Shown piece by piece: positions 27,182-35,545 of a stretch of 64,000 nt of DNA (its first letter is position 1; each line of letters opens with the position of its first letter). A program made the position numbers and the translations under genes. The DNA comes from Streptomyces zhihengii (GTDB lineage Bacteria > Actinomycetota > Actinomycetes > Streptomycetales > Streptomycetaceae). The DNA lies in contig NZ_JAFEJA010000001.1 in assembly GCF_016919245.1 (NCBI RefSeq), positions 5,605,501 to 5,669,500 of the forward strand, read 5' to 3'. The notes beneath the pieces are model-generated. The model did not search any database and was not told the origin of the DNA. It was given only the letters and a program-made list of their open reading frames with translations.

Positions 27182-28444
27182 GTGGTCGACGCACATCGGA
27201 CCTTCGTCATCGTCGGCGGTGGCCTGGCGGGCGCCAAGGCGGCCGAGACGCTGCGCGCCGAGGGGTTCACCGGGCGGGTGATCCTCATCGGCGACGAGCG
27301 GGACCGCCCCTACGAGCGTCCGCCCCTGTCCAAGGGGTTCCTGAACGGCAAGGAGGAGCGCGACAGCGTCTTCGTCCACGAGCCCGGCTGGTACGCCCGC
27401 TCCGAGATCGAGCTGCACCTCGGCCAGACCGCGGTGTCCATCGACCGCGCGGCCAAGGCCGTCCGCCTCGGGGACGGCACCGTGCTCCACTACGACAAGC
27501 TGCTCCTCGCCACCGGCGCCGAGCCCCGCCGCCTGGACATCCCCGGCACCGGCCTGGCCGGGGTCCACCACCTGCGGCGCCTCGCCCACGCGGACCGGCT
27601 GCGCCGGGTCCTCGCCACCCTCGGCCGCGACAACGGGCACCTGCTCGTCGCCGGCGCCGGCTGGATCGGCCTGGAGGTCGCCGCCGCCGCCCGCGGCTAC
27701 GGCGCCGAGGTCACCGTCGTGGAACCGGAGCCGACCCCGCTGTACGGCGTCCTCGGTCCCGAACTCGGCCAGGTCTTCGCCGACCTCCACCGCGAACGCG
27801 GTGTGCGGTTCCACTTCGGCGCCCGGCTGACCGAGATCACCGGCCAGGACGGCATGGTCCTCGCCGCCCGCACCGACGACGGCGAGGAGCACCCCGCGCA
27901 CGAGGTGCTCGCTGCGATCGGCGCCGCCCCCCGCACCGCCCTCGCGGAGAGCGCCGGGCTGGAGCTCGCGGACCGCGCCCACGGCGGCGGCATCGCCGTC
28001 GACGCCCGGCTGCGCACCTCCGACCCCGACATCTACGCCGCCGGCGACGTCGCCGCCCACCAGCACCCGCTGATCGGCACCCGGCTGCGCGTCGAGCACT
28101 GGGCGAACGCCCTGAACGGCGGTCCGGCCGCGGCCCGCGCCATGCTCGGGCAGGAGACCGTGTACGACCGGGTGCCCTACTTCTTCTCCGACCAGTACGA
28201 CCTCGGCATGGAGTACTCGGGCTGGGCCCCGCCCGGCTCCTACGACCAGGTCGTGCTCCGCGGCGACGCCGGCAAGCGCGAGTTCATCGCCTTCTGGCTG
28301 AGCGGGGGCCGGGTGCTGGCGGGGATGAACGTGAATGTGTGGGACGTCACCGAGGACATCCAGCGCCTCATCCGCTCCGGGACCGCCGTGGATCCCCAGG
28401 CCCTGGGCGATCCCGCCGTGCCCCTGGCCTCGCTCGCCGGCTGA
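27182..28444 (+). CDS. Ferredoxin-reductase-type NAD(P)H/FAD oxidoreductase
   Basis: This 420-residue flavoprotein is like rhodocoxin/putidaredoxin reductases. The FAD motif is FVIVGGGLAGAKAAETLRAEG, followed by PYERPPLSKGFL, the typical ATGAEPRR, the NAD motif LLVAGAGWIGLEVAAAA and the FAD-closing DPDIYAAGDVA. A C-terminal domain follows with PYFFSDQYDLGMEYSG. It transfers electrons from NADH to a [2Fe-2S] ferredoxin, usually for a P450 or dioxygenase; no such partner is adjacent. GTG 27182 was chosen for GAGGAGG six nt upstream. It stands between dgt and dnaG. Confidence 0.9.
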   Translation: MVDAHRTFVIVGGGLAGAKAAETLRAEGFTGRVILIGDERDRPYERPPLSKGFLNGKEERDSVFVHEPGWYARSEIELHLGQTAVSIDRAAKAVRLGDGTVLHYDKLLLATGAEPRRLDIPGTGLAGVHHLRRLAHADRLRRVLATLGRDNGHLLVAGAGWIGLEVAAAARGYGAEVTVVEPEPTPLYGVLGPELGQVFADLHRERGVRFHFGARLTEITGQDGMVLAARTDDGEEHPAHEVLAAIGAAPRTALAESAGLELADRAHGGGIAVDARLRTSDPDIYAAGDVAAHQHPLIGTRLRVEHWANALNGGPAAARAMLGQETVYDRVPYFFSDQYDLGMEYSGWAPPGSYDQVVLRGDAGKREFIAFWLSGGRVLAGMNVNVWDVTEDIQRLIRSGTAVDPQALGDPAVPLASLAG

Positions 28445-28466
28445 CGGGAGTGTCGTGGGGTCGCCG

Positions 28467-28472
28467 TAGACT
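28467..28472 (+). promoter_or_regulatory. -10 element of dnaG (leaderless)
   Basis: TAGACT ends 6 nt before the GTG start of dnaG. No ribosome binding site is present. Confidence 0.45.
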
Positions 28473-28478
28473 TCCCCC

Positions 28479-30395
28479 GTGGCAGGCAGGATCAACGACG
28501 ACGACGTGAAGGCGGTACGGGACGCGGTCCCGATCGACGCCGTCGTGTCCGAATACCTCCAGCTCCGCAACGCGGGCGGCGGCAACCTCAAGGGACTCTG
28601 CCCCTTCCACGACGAGAAGTCCCCCTCCTTCCAGGTCAGCCCGAGCAAGGGCCTGTTCCACTGCTTCGGCTGCCAGGAGGGCGGCGACACCATCGCCTTC
28701 GTGATGAAGATCGACCACCTCTCCTTCTCGGAGACGGTCGAGCGCCTCGCCGCGCAGGCGGGCATCACCCTGCGGTACGAGGAGGGCGGCTACAACCCGA
28801 CCCACCAGCGCGGCGAGCGCATCCGCCTGGTCGAGGCCCACAAGATCGCCGCCCAGTTCTACGTGGAGCAGCTCGACGGCGCCGAGGCCGAGACCGGCCG
28901 GACGTTCCTCGCCGAGCGCGGCTTCGACCAGGCCGCCGCCCAGCACTTCGGCGTCGGCTACAGCCCGGCCGGCTGGGACCACCTCACCCGGTACCTGCGC
29001 GGCAAGGGCTTCAGCGACAAGGAGCTGCTGCTCTCCGGTCTCTCCCAGGAGGGCCGCCGCGGCCCCATCGACCGCTTCCGCGGGCGGCTGATGTGGCCGA
29101 TCCGGGACATCACCGGGGAGGTCGTCGGCTTCGGCGCGCGCAAGCTCCGCGAGGACGACAACGGCCCGAAGTACCTGAACACCCCCGAGACCGCGATCTA
29201 CAAGAAGTCGCAGGTCCTGTACGGCATCGATCTCGCCAAGAAGGAGATCGCCCGCACCAGCCGCGCCGTCGTCGTCGAGGGCTACACCGATGTGATGGCC
29301 TGCCACCTCGCGGGTGTCACCACCGCCATCGCGACCTGCGGCACCGCCTTCGGCGGCGACCACATCAAGATCCTCCGCAGGCTCCTCATGGACAACGCCA
29401 CCGCCGAGGTGATCTTCACCTTCGACGGCGACGCGGCCGGGCAGAAGGCCGCCCTGCGCGCCTTCGAGGACGACCAGAAGTTCGCCGCCGAGACCTCGAT
29501 CGCCATCACCCCCGGCGGCATGGACCCGTGCGACCTGCGGCTCGCCCAGGGCGACGACTCGGTGCTCAAGCTGGTCGAGTCCCGCACCCCGCTCTTCGAG
29601 TTCGCCATCCGGCAGATGGTCACCCGCCACAATCTGGAGACCCCGGCCGGCCGGGCCGCCGCCCTCGACGAGGCCGCGCCCGTCGTCGCCGCCATCAAGA
29701 ACATCGCCATCCAGCACGAGTCGGCCGTCCAGCTCGCCGGGATCCTCGGCATCCTGGACACCCAGTTCGTCGTCAAGCGCGTCGCCCAGCTCGCCCGCTG
29801 GGCCCGTGAGCGCGGCGGCGCCGGCGGTCGCGGGCCCGGCGGCCCCGGCCAGGACCGCAGGCCCCGGACGTACGAGGCCCCGGCCGCGCCCCAGGCCCCG
29901 TCCGGCCCCGCGCTCAATCTCCGCAGCCCCGCCCACCGCACCGAGCGCGAGCTGCTGAAGCTGGCGCTCCAGCACCCGGGCCTGGTCTCCCCGGCCTTCG
30001 ACGCCTACGGCATCGACGAGTTCACGGCCCCGCCCTACGCCGCCGTCCGCCGGACGATCATGGAGGCCGGCGGCGCCGAGGCGGGCGCCGAGGACACCTC
30101 CGGCTACCTCGCCCGGGTCCGCGACACCGCGCCCGACGACTCGGTGCGCGCCCTCGTCACCGAGCTCGCCGTCGAGGCGGTGCACGCCCGCACCGTCGAC
30201 GAGGTGTACGCGGGCGAACAGCTCGTCCAGGTCCGGCTGCGCGCCGTGGACCGCCGCGTCGCCGACGTCCAGGGCACCCTCGCCCGCCTCGGCACCGGCG
30301 CCGACCCCGAGCGCTACACCGCCGTCGCCAACGAGCTCTGGGTCCTCCAGCAGTACGGCCGCGCCCTGCGCAACCAGGGCGCCGCGGCACTCTGA
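28479..30395 (+). CDS. dnaG: DNA primase
   Basis: DnaG makes RNA primers at the replication fork. It has 638 residues. The zinc-binding domain is C41-x2-H44-x17-C62-x2-C65 (CPFHDEK ... HCFGCQEGGD). The RNA polymerase core follows with GARKLREDD and YLNTPETAIYKKS. The TOPRIM motifs are VVEGYTDVMACHLAGV and FTFDGDAAGQKAA. The C-terminal helicase-interaction domain begins after a Gly/Pro linker around residue 445-490 (ERELLKLALQHPGLV). The GTG start lies just behind a -10 element. The neighbourhood dgt-dnaG-hrdA resembles the macromolecular-synthesis layout found in actinobacteria. Confidence 0.97.
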   Translation: MAGRINDDDVKAVRDAVPIDAVVSEYLQLRNAGGGNLKGLCPFHDEKSPSFQVSPSKGLFHCFGCQEGGDTIAFVMKIDHLSFSETVERLAAQAGITLRYEEGGYNPTHQRGERIRLVEAHKIAAQFYVEQLDGAEAETGRTFLAERGFDQAAAQHFGVGYSPAGWDHLTRYLRGKGFSDKELLLSGLSQEGRRGPIDRFRGRLMWPIRDITGEVVGFGARKLREDDNGPKYLNTPETAIYKKSQVLYGIDLAKKEIARTSRAVVVEGYTDVMACHLAGVTTAIATCGTAFGGDHIKILRRLLMDNATAEVIFTFDGDAAGQKAALRAFEDDQKFAAETSIAITPGGMDPCDLRLAQGDDSVLKLVESRTPLFEFAIRQMVTRHNLETPAGRAAALDEAAPVVAAIKNIAIQHESAVQLAGILGILDTQFVVKRVAQLARWARERGGAGGRGPGGPGQDRRPRTYEAPAAPQAPSGPALNLRSPAHRTERELLKLALQHPGLVSPAFDAYGIDEFTAPPYAAVRRTIMEAGGAEAGAEDTSGYLARVRDTAPDDSVRALVTELAVEAVHARTVDEVYAGEQLVQVRLRAVDRRVADVQGTLARLGTGADPERYTAVANELWVLQQYGRALRNQGAAAL

Positions 30396-30430
30396 CCACC
30401 CGCCCGCGCCCCAAGGCCGCCACCCCCGCC

Positions 30431-30617
30431 GGACCGGTTCCGCGCCGGGGATCCGCCGCCCCGCCCGTGCCGGACCGGTCCCGGTCCGCTCACCCGCCCC
30501 GTGCCGGACCGGTTCCGCGCCGGGGATCCGCCGCCCCGCCCGTGCCGGACCGGTCCCGGTCCGCTCACCCGCCCCGTGCCGGACCGGTCCCGGTCCGCTC
30601 ACCCGCCCCGTGCCGGA
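30431..30617. repeat. 75-bp direct repeat after dnaG
   Basis: A unit beginning GGACCGGTTCCGCGCCGGGG occurs at 30431 and 30506 (period 75). Further partial copies of its GGACCGGTCCCGGTCCGCTC half extend to 30617. It fills the convergent gap between dnaG and the AbiEii-like gene and may act in transcription termination. Confidence 0.8.
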
Positions 30618-30657
30618 GCGTGCCCGACCGGGCTCGTGCTCCGGGCGGCCGGGCCGG

Positions 30658-31629
30658 TCAGCGCGCCGGCGCGAAGGCCGGCCGCACGGCCGTCAGCAGC
30701 CGCCGGGCGTACGCCTCCCCGGCGTCGGCCGGCACCGGCGCATCGGCCGCGAAGTGGTGCCACTCCACCTGCCGGACCGCCTCCTCGACGTCCTCCAGGC
30801 GCACCACGCCGGGCACCCCCGTCGGCCACTCGCCGGAGAGCCGCAGCACCTCGGTGAGCAGCGGCAGCGGCAGCGGGTGCCGCTCGGCCAGCAGCACCGC
30901 GTCGTAGAGGTCCTTGCCCTGCGGGTACATGTCGGTCAGCAGCCACTGCATCTTCCAGACCAGCGCCAGGACAGGGTCGGCGCAGCGCAGGCGCGCACCG
31001 CGGACGTCGGCCGTCACGGGCGCGAGGGGCAGCTTCTCGTTGAAGACGAAGTCCAGCTGCACCTGGCCGCCGCCCGCCCCCGCGGCGCGCCACGGCAGCA
31101 CCATGCGGTATCCGGGCACCCGCTCGTACGTCCAGATGTACTCCCGGACCGCCCCGGCCGCGTCGATCGCCGGCCCCGGGAAGCGCTGCGCGGCGACCCG
31201 CTCCGCCAGCGCGGCGATGCCGTCGAGCATGCCGCCGGTGCTCGGGTCGTCGATGGCCCGGTCCTCGGGCGTGACGACGAAGTCGATGTCCTTCGGCTCC
31301 CGCGCCCCGTCGAACCAGGCGGACATCGTCATGCTGCCGCGCAGCACCAGACTGTCCGCCCAGGGCGAGTCCGCCACCGCCGCGAGGACGGCGTCCAGCG
31401 CGGCGCGCCGGGCGGCACGCCACTCCTCGGAAGGGGCGGCGTCGAGCGGCCGGTAGGCCTCCGCGAAGTGCTTCAGCGCCGGATCGAACACCCGGCCCCT
31501 CCGGTCCGCGGAGTCGATGCCGGCCCACAGGGTGCGGGGCGGCCCGTCGTTCCGGCGGTGGCGTTCGGAGGCCGGTTCCGCGGGGTCGTCCGGCCCGCCC
31601 GGGATGGAGGGCTGCCATGCGTCGGTCAT
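30658..31629 (-). CDS. Nucleotidyltransferase AbiEii/AbiGii toxin-like protein
   Basis: This 323-residue protein shows the nucleotidyltransferase core: [13 protein letters not shown] (the G-S motif) followed by the catalytic acidic pair [13 protein letters not shown] (D-x-D). Downstream is a basic/hydrophobic segment [27 protein letters not shown], typical of the AbiEii family (KDLYDA). AbiEii toxins add nucleotides to tRNA 3' ends and are normally paired with the AbiEi antitoxin. Here the upstream partner (31626-32246, ATGA overlap) is not AbiEi-like. It may therefore be a domesticated nucleotidyltransferase or a divergent toxin-antitoxin pair. It lies between dnaG and hrdA. Confidence 0.82.
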   Translation of the reverse strand: MTDAWQPSIPGGPDDPAEPASERHRRNDGPPRTLWAGIDSADRRGRVFDPALKHFAEAYRPLDAAPSEEWRAARRAALDAVLAAVADSPWADSLVLRGSMTMSAWFDGAREPKDIDFVVTPEDRAIDDPSTGGMLDGIAALAERVAAQRFPGPAIDAAGAVREYIWTYERVPGYRMVLPWRAAGAGGGQVQLDFVFNEKLPLAPVTADVRGARLRCADPVLALVWKMQWLLTDMYPQGKDLYDAVLLAERHPLPLPLLTEVLRLSGEWPTGVPGVVRLEDVEEAVRQVEWHHFAADAPVPADAGEAYARRLLTAVRPAFAPAR

Positions 31630-32246
31630 CGTCCCGGTACCTCCTCGATCCAGCCGTCGTCGACGGACAGGTCGCTGTCGTGGAGCACGAACTCCCTCTC
31701 CTGGGACACGATCCGGTGCCCCGCCGCCGTGAGCTCGGCGGCCAGCTCGTCGCAGCGGAGCCCGGCGGTCCGCGCGGACACGCCCCGGCAGCGCTGGGTC
31801 ACGAACCTCTCGTGCCGGCCCGCTCCCGTCACCCGGCGGGCGTTCCAGGAGAGATGGGCGCCGTGCCGGACGGCGATCGCGGTCAGCGCCGCCCGGTCGA
31901 AGTCCTCGTCCAGAAGCAGCTTCAGATGGTGTTCGAAGTAGCCGTCGGGAGCCGTGGCGACCTCCGCCGCCCAGGGCGTCGTCTCGGTCTTCACCCGCAC
32001 CGGCGCGAAGCCCGCCTCCCGCAGCCTGGTCACCAGCCCGTGGGCGGCCGCCTGTTGCGCGGCGAGGCCGTCGCCGCCCCGCAGCGTCAGCATCGGCTGG
32101 GAGACCATCCGCCCCCGCGCCAGCACGATGTGCGTCACCTTCAGTCCCGCCGTCCGCGCCCACGCGTCCAGCCGTCCGCGGCCGTGCTCCCCGTCGCACC
32201 GGACGGTCACATGGGTCTCGTACGTCTCGTCGCCGCCCCTTCGCAT
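31626..32246 (-). CDS. Hypothetical protein coupled to the AbiEii-like gene
   Basis: This 206-residue cytoplasmic protein starts [17 protein letters not shown]. It contains [20 protein letters not shown] and two alternating beta/alpha units ([38 protein letters not shown]). The segment [15 protein letters not shown] and the C-terminal half look like a basic binding surface. No helix-turn-helix of the AbiEi kind is seen. It overlaps the following gene by ATGA, so the pair is surely co-translated. I do not recognise its family. The ATG at 32246 follows a CAGGAT hexamer at a leaderless distance. Confidence 0.75.
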   Translation of the reverse strand: MRRGGDETYETHVTVRCDGEHGRGRLDAWARTAGLKVTHIVLARGRMVSQPMLTLRGGDGLAAQQAAAHGLVTRLREAGFAPVRVKTETTPWAAEVATAPDGYFEHHLKLLLDEDFDRAALTAIAVRHGAHLSWNARRVTGAGRHERFVTQRCRGVSARTAGLRCDELAAELTAAGHRIVSQEREFVLHDSDLSVDDGWIEEVPGR

Positions 32247-32432
32247 CGGCCGATCCTGCCAGACCCCCACACATGGGGGCATCCGAGTAACCGTCCGGTC
32301 ACACCGGGTCCCAGAAAGTCGCCGCACGCCCCTCGTGGCGGGGTTGTGTCGTACGCCACACTGGATGCGGTGCCTGAGCCCTCGGAAGCTGCCGGACGCC
32401 CCCCGAACGGCAGCGATCACCCTGGAGGTCGC

Positions 32433-33533
32433 GTGCAGACCCGGATCCTGACCGAGCCCGAGACCGAACCGGCCATGGCAGCCGCCGTCGCCCCCCTCGG
32501 GCAGGTGCCCGCGCAGGGCCGGCCCGCCGGCCACCCGGAGGCGCTTCCCGACGAGCCCGTCGTGGACCTCGAACCGCCCGAGCCGCCGCCGCGGCCCACC
32601 GCCCGGGCCGCCGACGGCTCGGGCCCCTCCTCGGACCTGTTCCGCCAGTACCTGCGCGAGATCGGGCGCATCCCGCTGCTCACCGCGGCCGAGGAGGTGG
32701 AGCTGGCGCGCCGGGTCGAGGCCGGGCTGTTCGCCGAGGAACGGCTCGCCCGGACGCCCGACCCCGATTCGCGGCTCGCCTTCGACCTGGACCGGCTGGT
32801 CGTGATGGGCCGGGTCGCCAAACGCCGTCTGATCGAGGCGAACCTCCGGCTGGTGGTCTCGGTCGCCAAGCGCTACGTCGGGCGCGGCCTCACCATGCTG
32901 GACCTCGTCCAGGAGGGCAACCTGGGCCTGATCAGGGCGGTCGAGAAGTTCGACTACGCCCGGGGCTACAAGTTCTCGACGTACGCGACCTGGTGGATCC
33001 GCCAGGCCATGTCCCGGGCGCTCGCCGACCAGGCCCGCACCATCCGGGTGCCCGTCCATGTCGTCGAACTGATCAACCGGGTGATCCGCGTCCAGCGCCG
33101 CATGCTCCAGGAGCGCGGCTACGAGCCCACCGCCGAGGAGGTCGCCGCCCAGCTCGACCTCGCGCCCGAGCGGGTCGGCGAGGTGCTGCGGCTGGCCCAG
33201 GAACCGGTGTCGCTGCACGCGCCCGTCGGCGAGGAGGACGATGTCGCGCTCGGCGATCTGATCGAGGACGGCGACGCCGCGTCCCCGGTCGAGTCGGCGG
33301 CCTTCCTGCTGCTGCGCGAGCACCTGGAGGCGGTGCTCTCCACGCTCGGCGAACGCGAACGCAAGGTGGTCCAGCTGCGGTACGGCCTCGACGACGGCCG
33401 GCCGCGCACCCTGGAGGAGATAGGGCGGCTGTTCGGGGTGACCCGCGAACGCATCCGCCAGATCGAGTCGAAGACGCTCAACAAGCTCCGCGACCACGCC
33501 TTCGCCGATCAGCTCCGCGGCTATCTGGACTGA
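32433..33533 (+). CDS. hrdA: RNA polymerase sigma factor, HrdA type (principal sigma-70 family)
   Basis: This 366-residue sigma-70 factor has a short acidic/Pro-rich N-terminus, then region 1.2 ([31 protein letters not shown]). Region 2 has [40 protein letters not shown] and [17 protein letters not shown]. Regions 3 and 4 follow, with the helix-turn-helix [24 protein letters not shown]. It lacks the long region 1.1 of HrdB, so it is a non-essential principal-like sigma. Its position beside dnaG and before a divergent ABC pair matches hrdA of S. coelicolor as I recall it. GTG 32433 was chosen for the GGAGG five nt upstream; an in-frame GTG at 32370 would add 21 residues. Confidence 0.9.
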   Translation: MQTRILTEPETEPAMAAAVAPLGQVPAQGRPAGHPEALPDEPVVDLEPPEPPPRPTARAADGSGPSSDLFRQYLREIGRIPLLTAAEEVELARRVEAGLFAEERLARTPDPDSRLAFDLDRLVVMGRVAKRRLIEANLRLVVSVAKRYVGRGLTMLDLVQEGNLGLIRAVEKFDYARGYKFSTYATWWIRQAMSRALADQARTIRVPVHVVELINRVIRVQRRMLQERGYEPTAEEVAAQLDLAPERVGEVLRLAQEPVSLHAPVGEEDDVALGDLIEDGDAASPVESAAFLLLREHLEAVLSTLGERERKVVQLRYGLDDGRPRTLEEIGRLFGVTRERIRQIESKTLNKLRDHAFADQLRGYLD

Positions 33534-33544
33534 CCCCGGGGACG

Positions 33545-33574
33545 GCCGTGCCGCCGCGCCGGGAGCGGCACGGC
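33545..33574. terminator. Convergent terminator between hrdA and the ABC exporter
   Basis: GCCGTGCCGC (33545-33554) pairs perfectly with GCGGCACGGC (33565-33574) around a 10-nt loop. It serves both strands. Confidence 0.6.
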
Positions 33575-33604
33575 GGCACGGGGCACCGGGTGGGGGAGCG
33601 GCGC

Positions 33605-35545
33605 CTACTCCACCTCCACCACGGCCTGGGCGAACTGCGCGGCGTGGAGCCGGGCGTAGGCCCCGTCCCGCGCCAGCAGCTCCTCGTGGGTGCCCTGCTC
33701 GACGATCGTCCCGTCCTCCATGACCAGGATCACGTCCGCGTCCCGGATCGTGGAGAGCCGGTGGGCGATCACGAAGCTGGTGCGCCCGTGGGACAGGCGC
33801 GCCATCGCCTTCTGGATCAGCACCTCGGTCCGGGTGTCGACCGAGCTGGTGGCCTCGTCGAGGACGAGGATGACCGGGTCGGACAGGAAGGCCCGCGCGA
33901 TGGTGATGAGCTGCTTCTCGCCCGCGCTCACCCCCGCGCCCTCGTCGTCGATGACGGTGTCGTAGCCGTCGGGCAGCGTCCGTACGAACCGGTCGGCGTG
34001 CGCGGCCCGCGCCGCCTCCTCGATCTCCTCGCGGGTGACCTCCCGGGAGGCGCCGTAGGCGATGTTCTCGGCGATCGTGCCGCCGAACAGCCAGGTGTCC
34101 TGGAGGACCATCCCGATGCCGGAGCGCAGCTCCTCGCGGGACATCGCGGCGATGTCGGCGCCGTCGACGGTGATCCGCCCGCCGGTCACCTCGTAGAAGC
34201 GCATCAGCAGATTGACGAGCGTGGTCTTGCCCGCGCCCGTCGGGCCGACGATGGCCACCGTGTGGCCGGGCTCGACGGTGAGCGACAGGTCCTCGATCAG
34301 CGGCTTCTCCGGGTCGTAGCGGAACGCCACCTTCTCCAGCGCCACCCGCCCCTCGGGCCGCGCCGGACGCAGCGGACGCTCCTCGGCGGGCGCGTCCGGC
34401 TCCTGCTCGTCCGCGTCCAGCAGCTCGAAGACCCGCTCCGCGGACGCGACGCCCGACTGCACCAGGTTCGCCATCGACGCGACCTGCGTCAGCGGCATCG
34501 AGAACTGCCGCGAGTACTGGATGAACGCCTGCACGTCACCGATCGACAGCGAGCCCGAAGCGACCCGGAGCCCGCCGACCACCGCGACCAGCACGTAGTT
34601 GATGTTGGACACGAAGAACATGACCGGCTGCATCATGCCGCTGTTGAACTGCGCCCGGAACCCGGCCTCGTAGAGGGCGTCGTTCTGCTCGGCGAAGTCC
34701 CGCGCGGACTCGTCCTGCCGGCCGAAGACCTTGACCAGCGTGTGCCCGGTGTACATCTCCTCGATGTGCGCGTTCAGGGTGCCCGTGGACTTCCACTGCT
34801 GCACGAAGTGCGGCTGCGACCGCTTGCCGATCCGCGCCGCGACGAAGACCGACAGCGGCACGGTCACCAGCGCGACCAGCGCCAGCAGCGGGGAGATCCA
34901 GAACATCATCGCCAGCACGCCGACGATGGTGAGCAGCGAGTTGATGAGCTGCCCCATCGACTGCTGGAGCGTCTGCGAGATGTTGTCGATGTCGTTGGTG
35001 GCGCGGCTGAGCACCTCGCCGCGCTGCGCCTTGTCGAAGTACGACAGCGGCAGCCGCGCCAGCTTCGTCTGCACGTCCTCGCGCATCCGGAACACGGTCC
35101 GGTTGATCACCTTGATCGACAGCCGCGTCGACACCAGCATCAGCAGCCCCGCCGCGAGGTACACGGCGAGCGCCAGCAGCAGCACCTGGCCGACGGCGGT
35201 GAAGTCGATGCCCTGGCCCGGGGTGAAGTCCACGCCGCCGAGCATGTCCGCGAGCGAGCCGTCCCCGCCCGCCCGGACGCTCTCGACCGCCTGCTCCTTG
35301 GTGGCGCCCTCGGGCATCTGCCGGCCGACGACGCCGGCGAAGACCAGGTCGGTCGCGGCGCCCAGGATCTTGGGGCCGACCACCGACAGGGCGACGGAGA
35401 GCACCCCGGCGCACAGCATCAGCCACAGCACGGCCCGTTCGGGGGCGAGCTGCCGCAGCAGCCGCCGGCCGGAGCCCTTGAAGTCCATCGAACGGTCGGC
35501 GGGCGACCCGCCGGCCATCATCCGTGCAGCACCCGGCCCGCTCAT
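33605..35545 (-). CDS. ABC exporter half-transporter (canonical site subunit)
   Basis: This 646-residue fused membrane and nucleotide-binding half-transporter carries six membrane segments in residues about 35-330. The ATPase has Walker A GPTGAGKTT, Walker B VLDEATSSVD with the catalytic Glu, and the switch His in FVIAHRLSTIRDAD. Its signature motif is altered to SAGEKQ instead of SGGQ. Together with the upstream partner (35542-37275, ATGA overlap) it forms a type IV heterodimeric exporter of the TM287/288, LmrCD or BmrCD kind, exporting lipophilic compounds or lipids. The substrate is unknown. An acidic insert near residue 385 (EQEPDAPAEERP) links the domains. Confidence 0.92.
   Translation of the reverse strand: MSGPGAARMMAGGSPADRSMDFKGSGRRLLRQLAPERAVLWLMLCAGVLSVALSVVGPKILGAATDLVFAGVVGRQMPEGATKEQAVESVRAGGDGSLADMLGGVDFTPGQGIDFTAVGQVLLLALAVYLAAGLLMLVSTRLSIKVINRTVFRMREDVQTKLARLPLSYFDKAQRGEVLSRATNDIDNISQTLQQSMGQLINSLLTIVGVLAMMFWISPLLALVALVTVPLSVFVAARIGKRSQPHFVQQWKSTGTLNAHIEEMYTGHTLVKVFGRQDESARDFAEQNDALYEAGFRAQFNSGMMQPVMFFVSNINYVLVAVVGGLRVASGSLSIGDVQAFIQYSRQFSMPLTQVASMANLVQSGVASAERVFELLDADEQEPDAPAEERPLRPARPEGRVALEKVAFRYDPEKPLIEDLSLTVEPGHTVAIVGPTGAGKTTLVNLLMRFYEVTGGRITVDGADIAAMSREELRSGIGMVLQDTWLFGGTIAENIAYGASREVTREEIEEAARAAHADRFVRTLPDGYDTVIDDEGAGVSAGEKQLITIARAFLSDPVILVLDEATSSVDTRTEVLIQKAMARLSHGRTSFVIAHRLSTIRDADVILVMEDGTIVEQGTHEELLARDGAYARLHAAQFAQAVVEVE

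Noticed and set aside
24521..28768. Very long minus-strand open frame (over 1400 codons)
   Set aside because: It runs antisense across the chelatase, dgt, the flavoprotein and dnaG, all of which have clear protein families. It is an artefact of high GC content.
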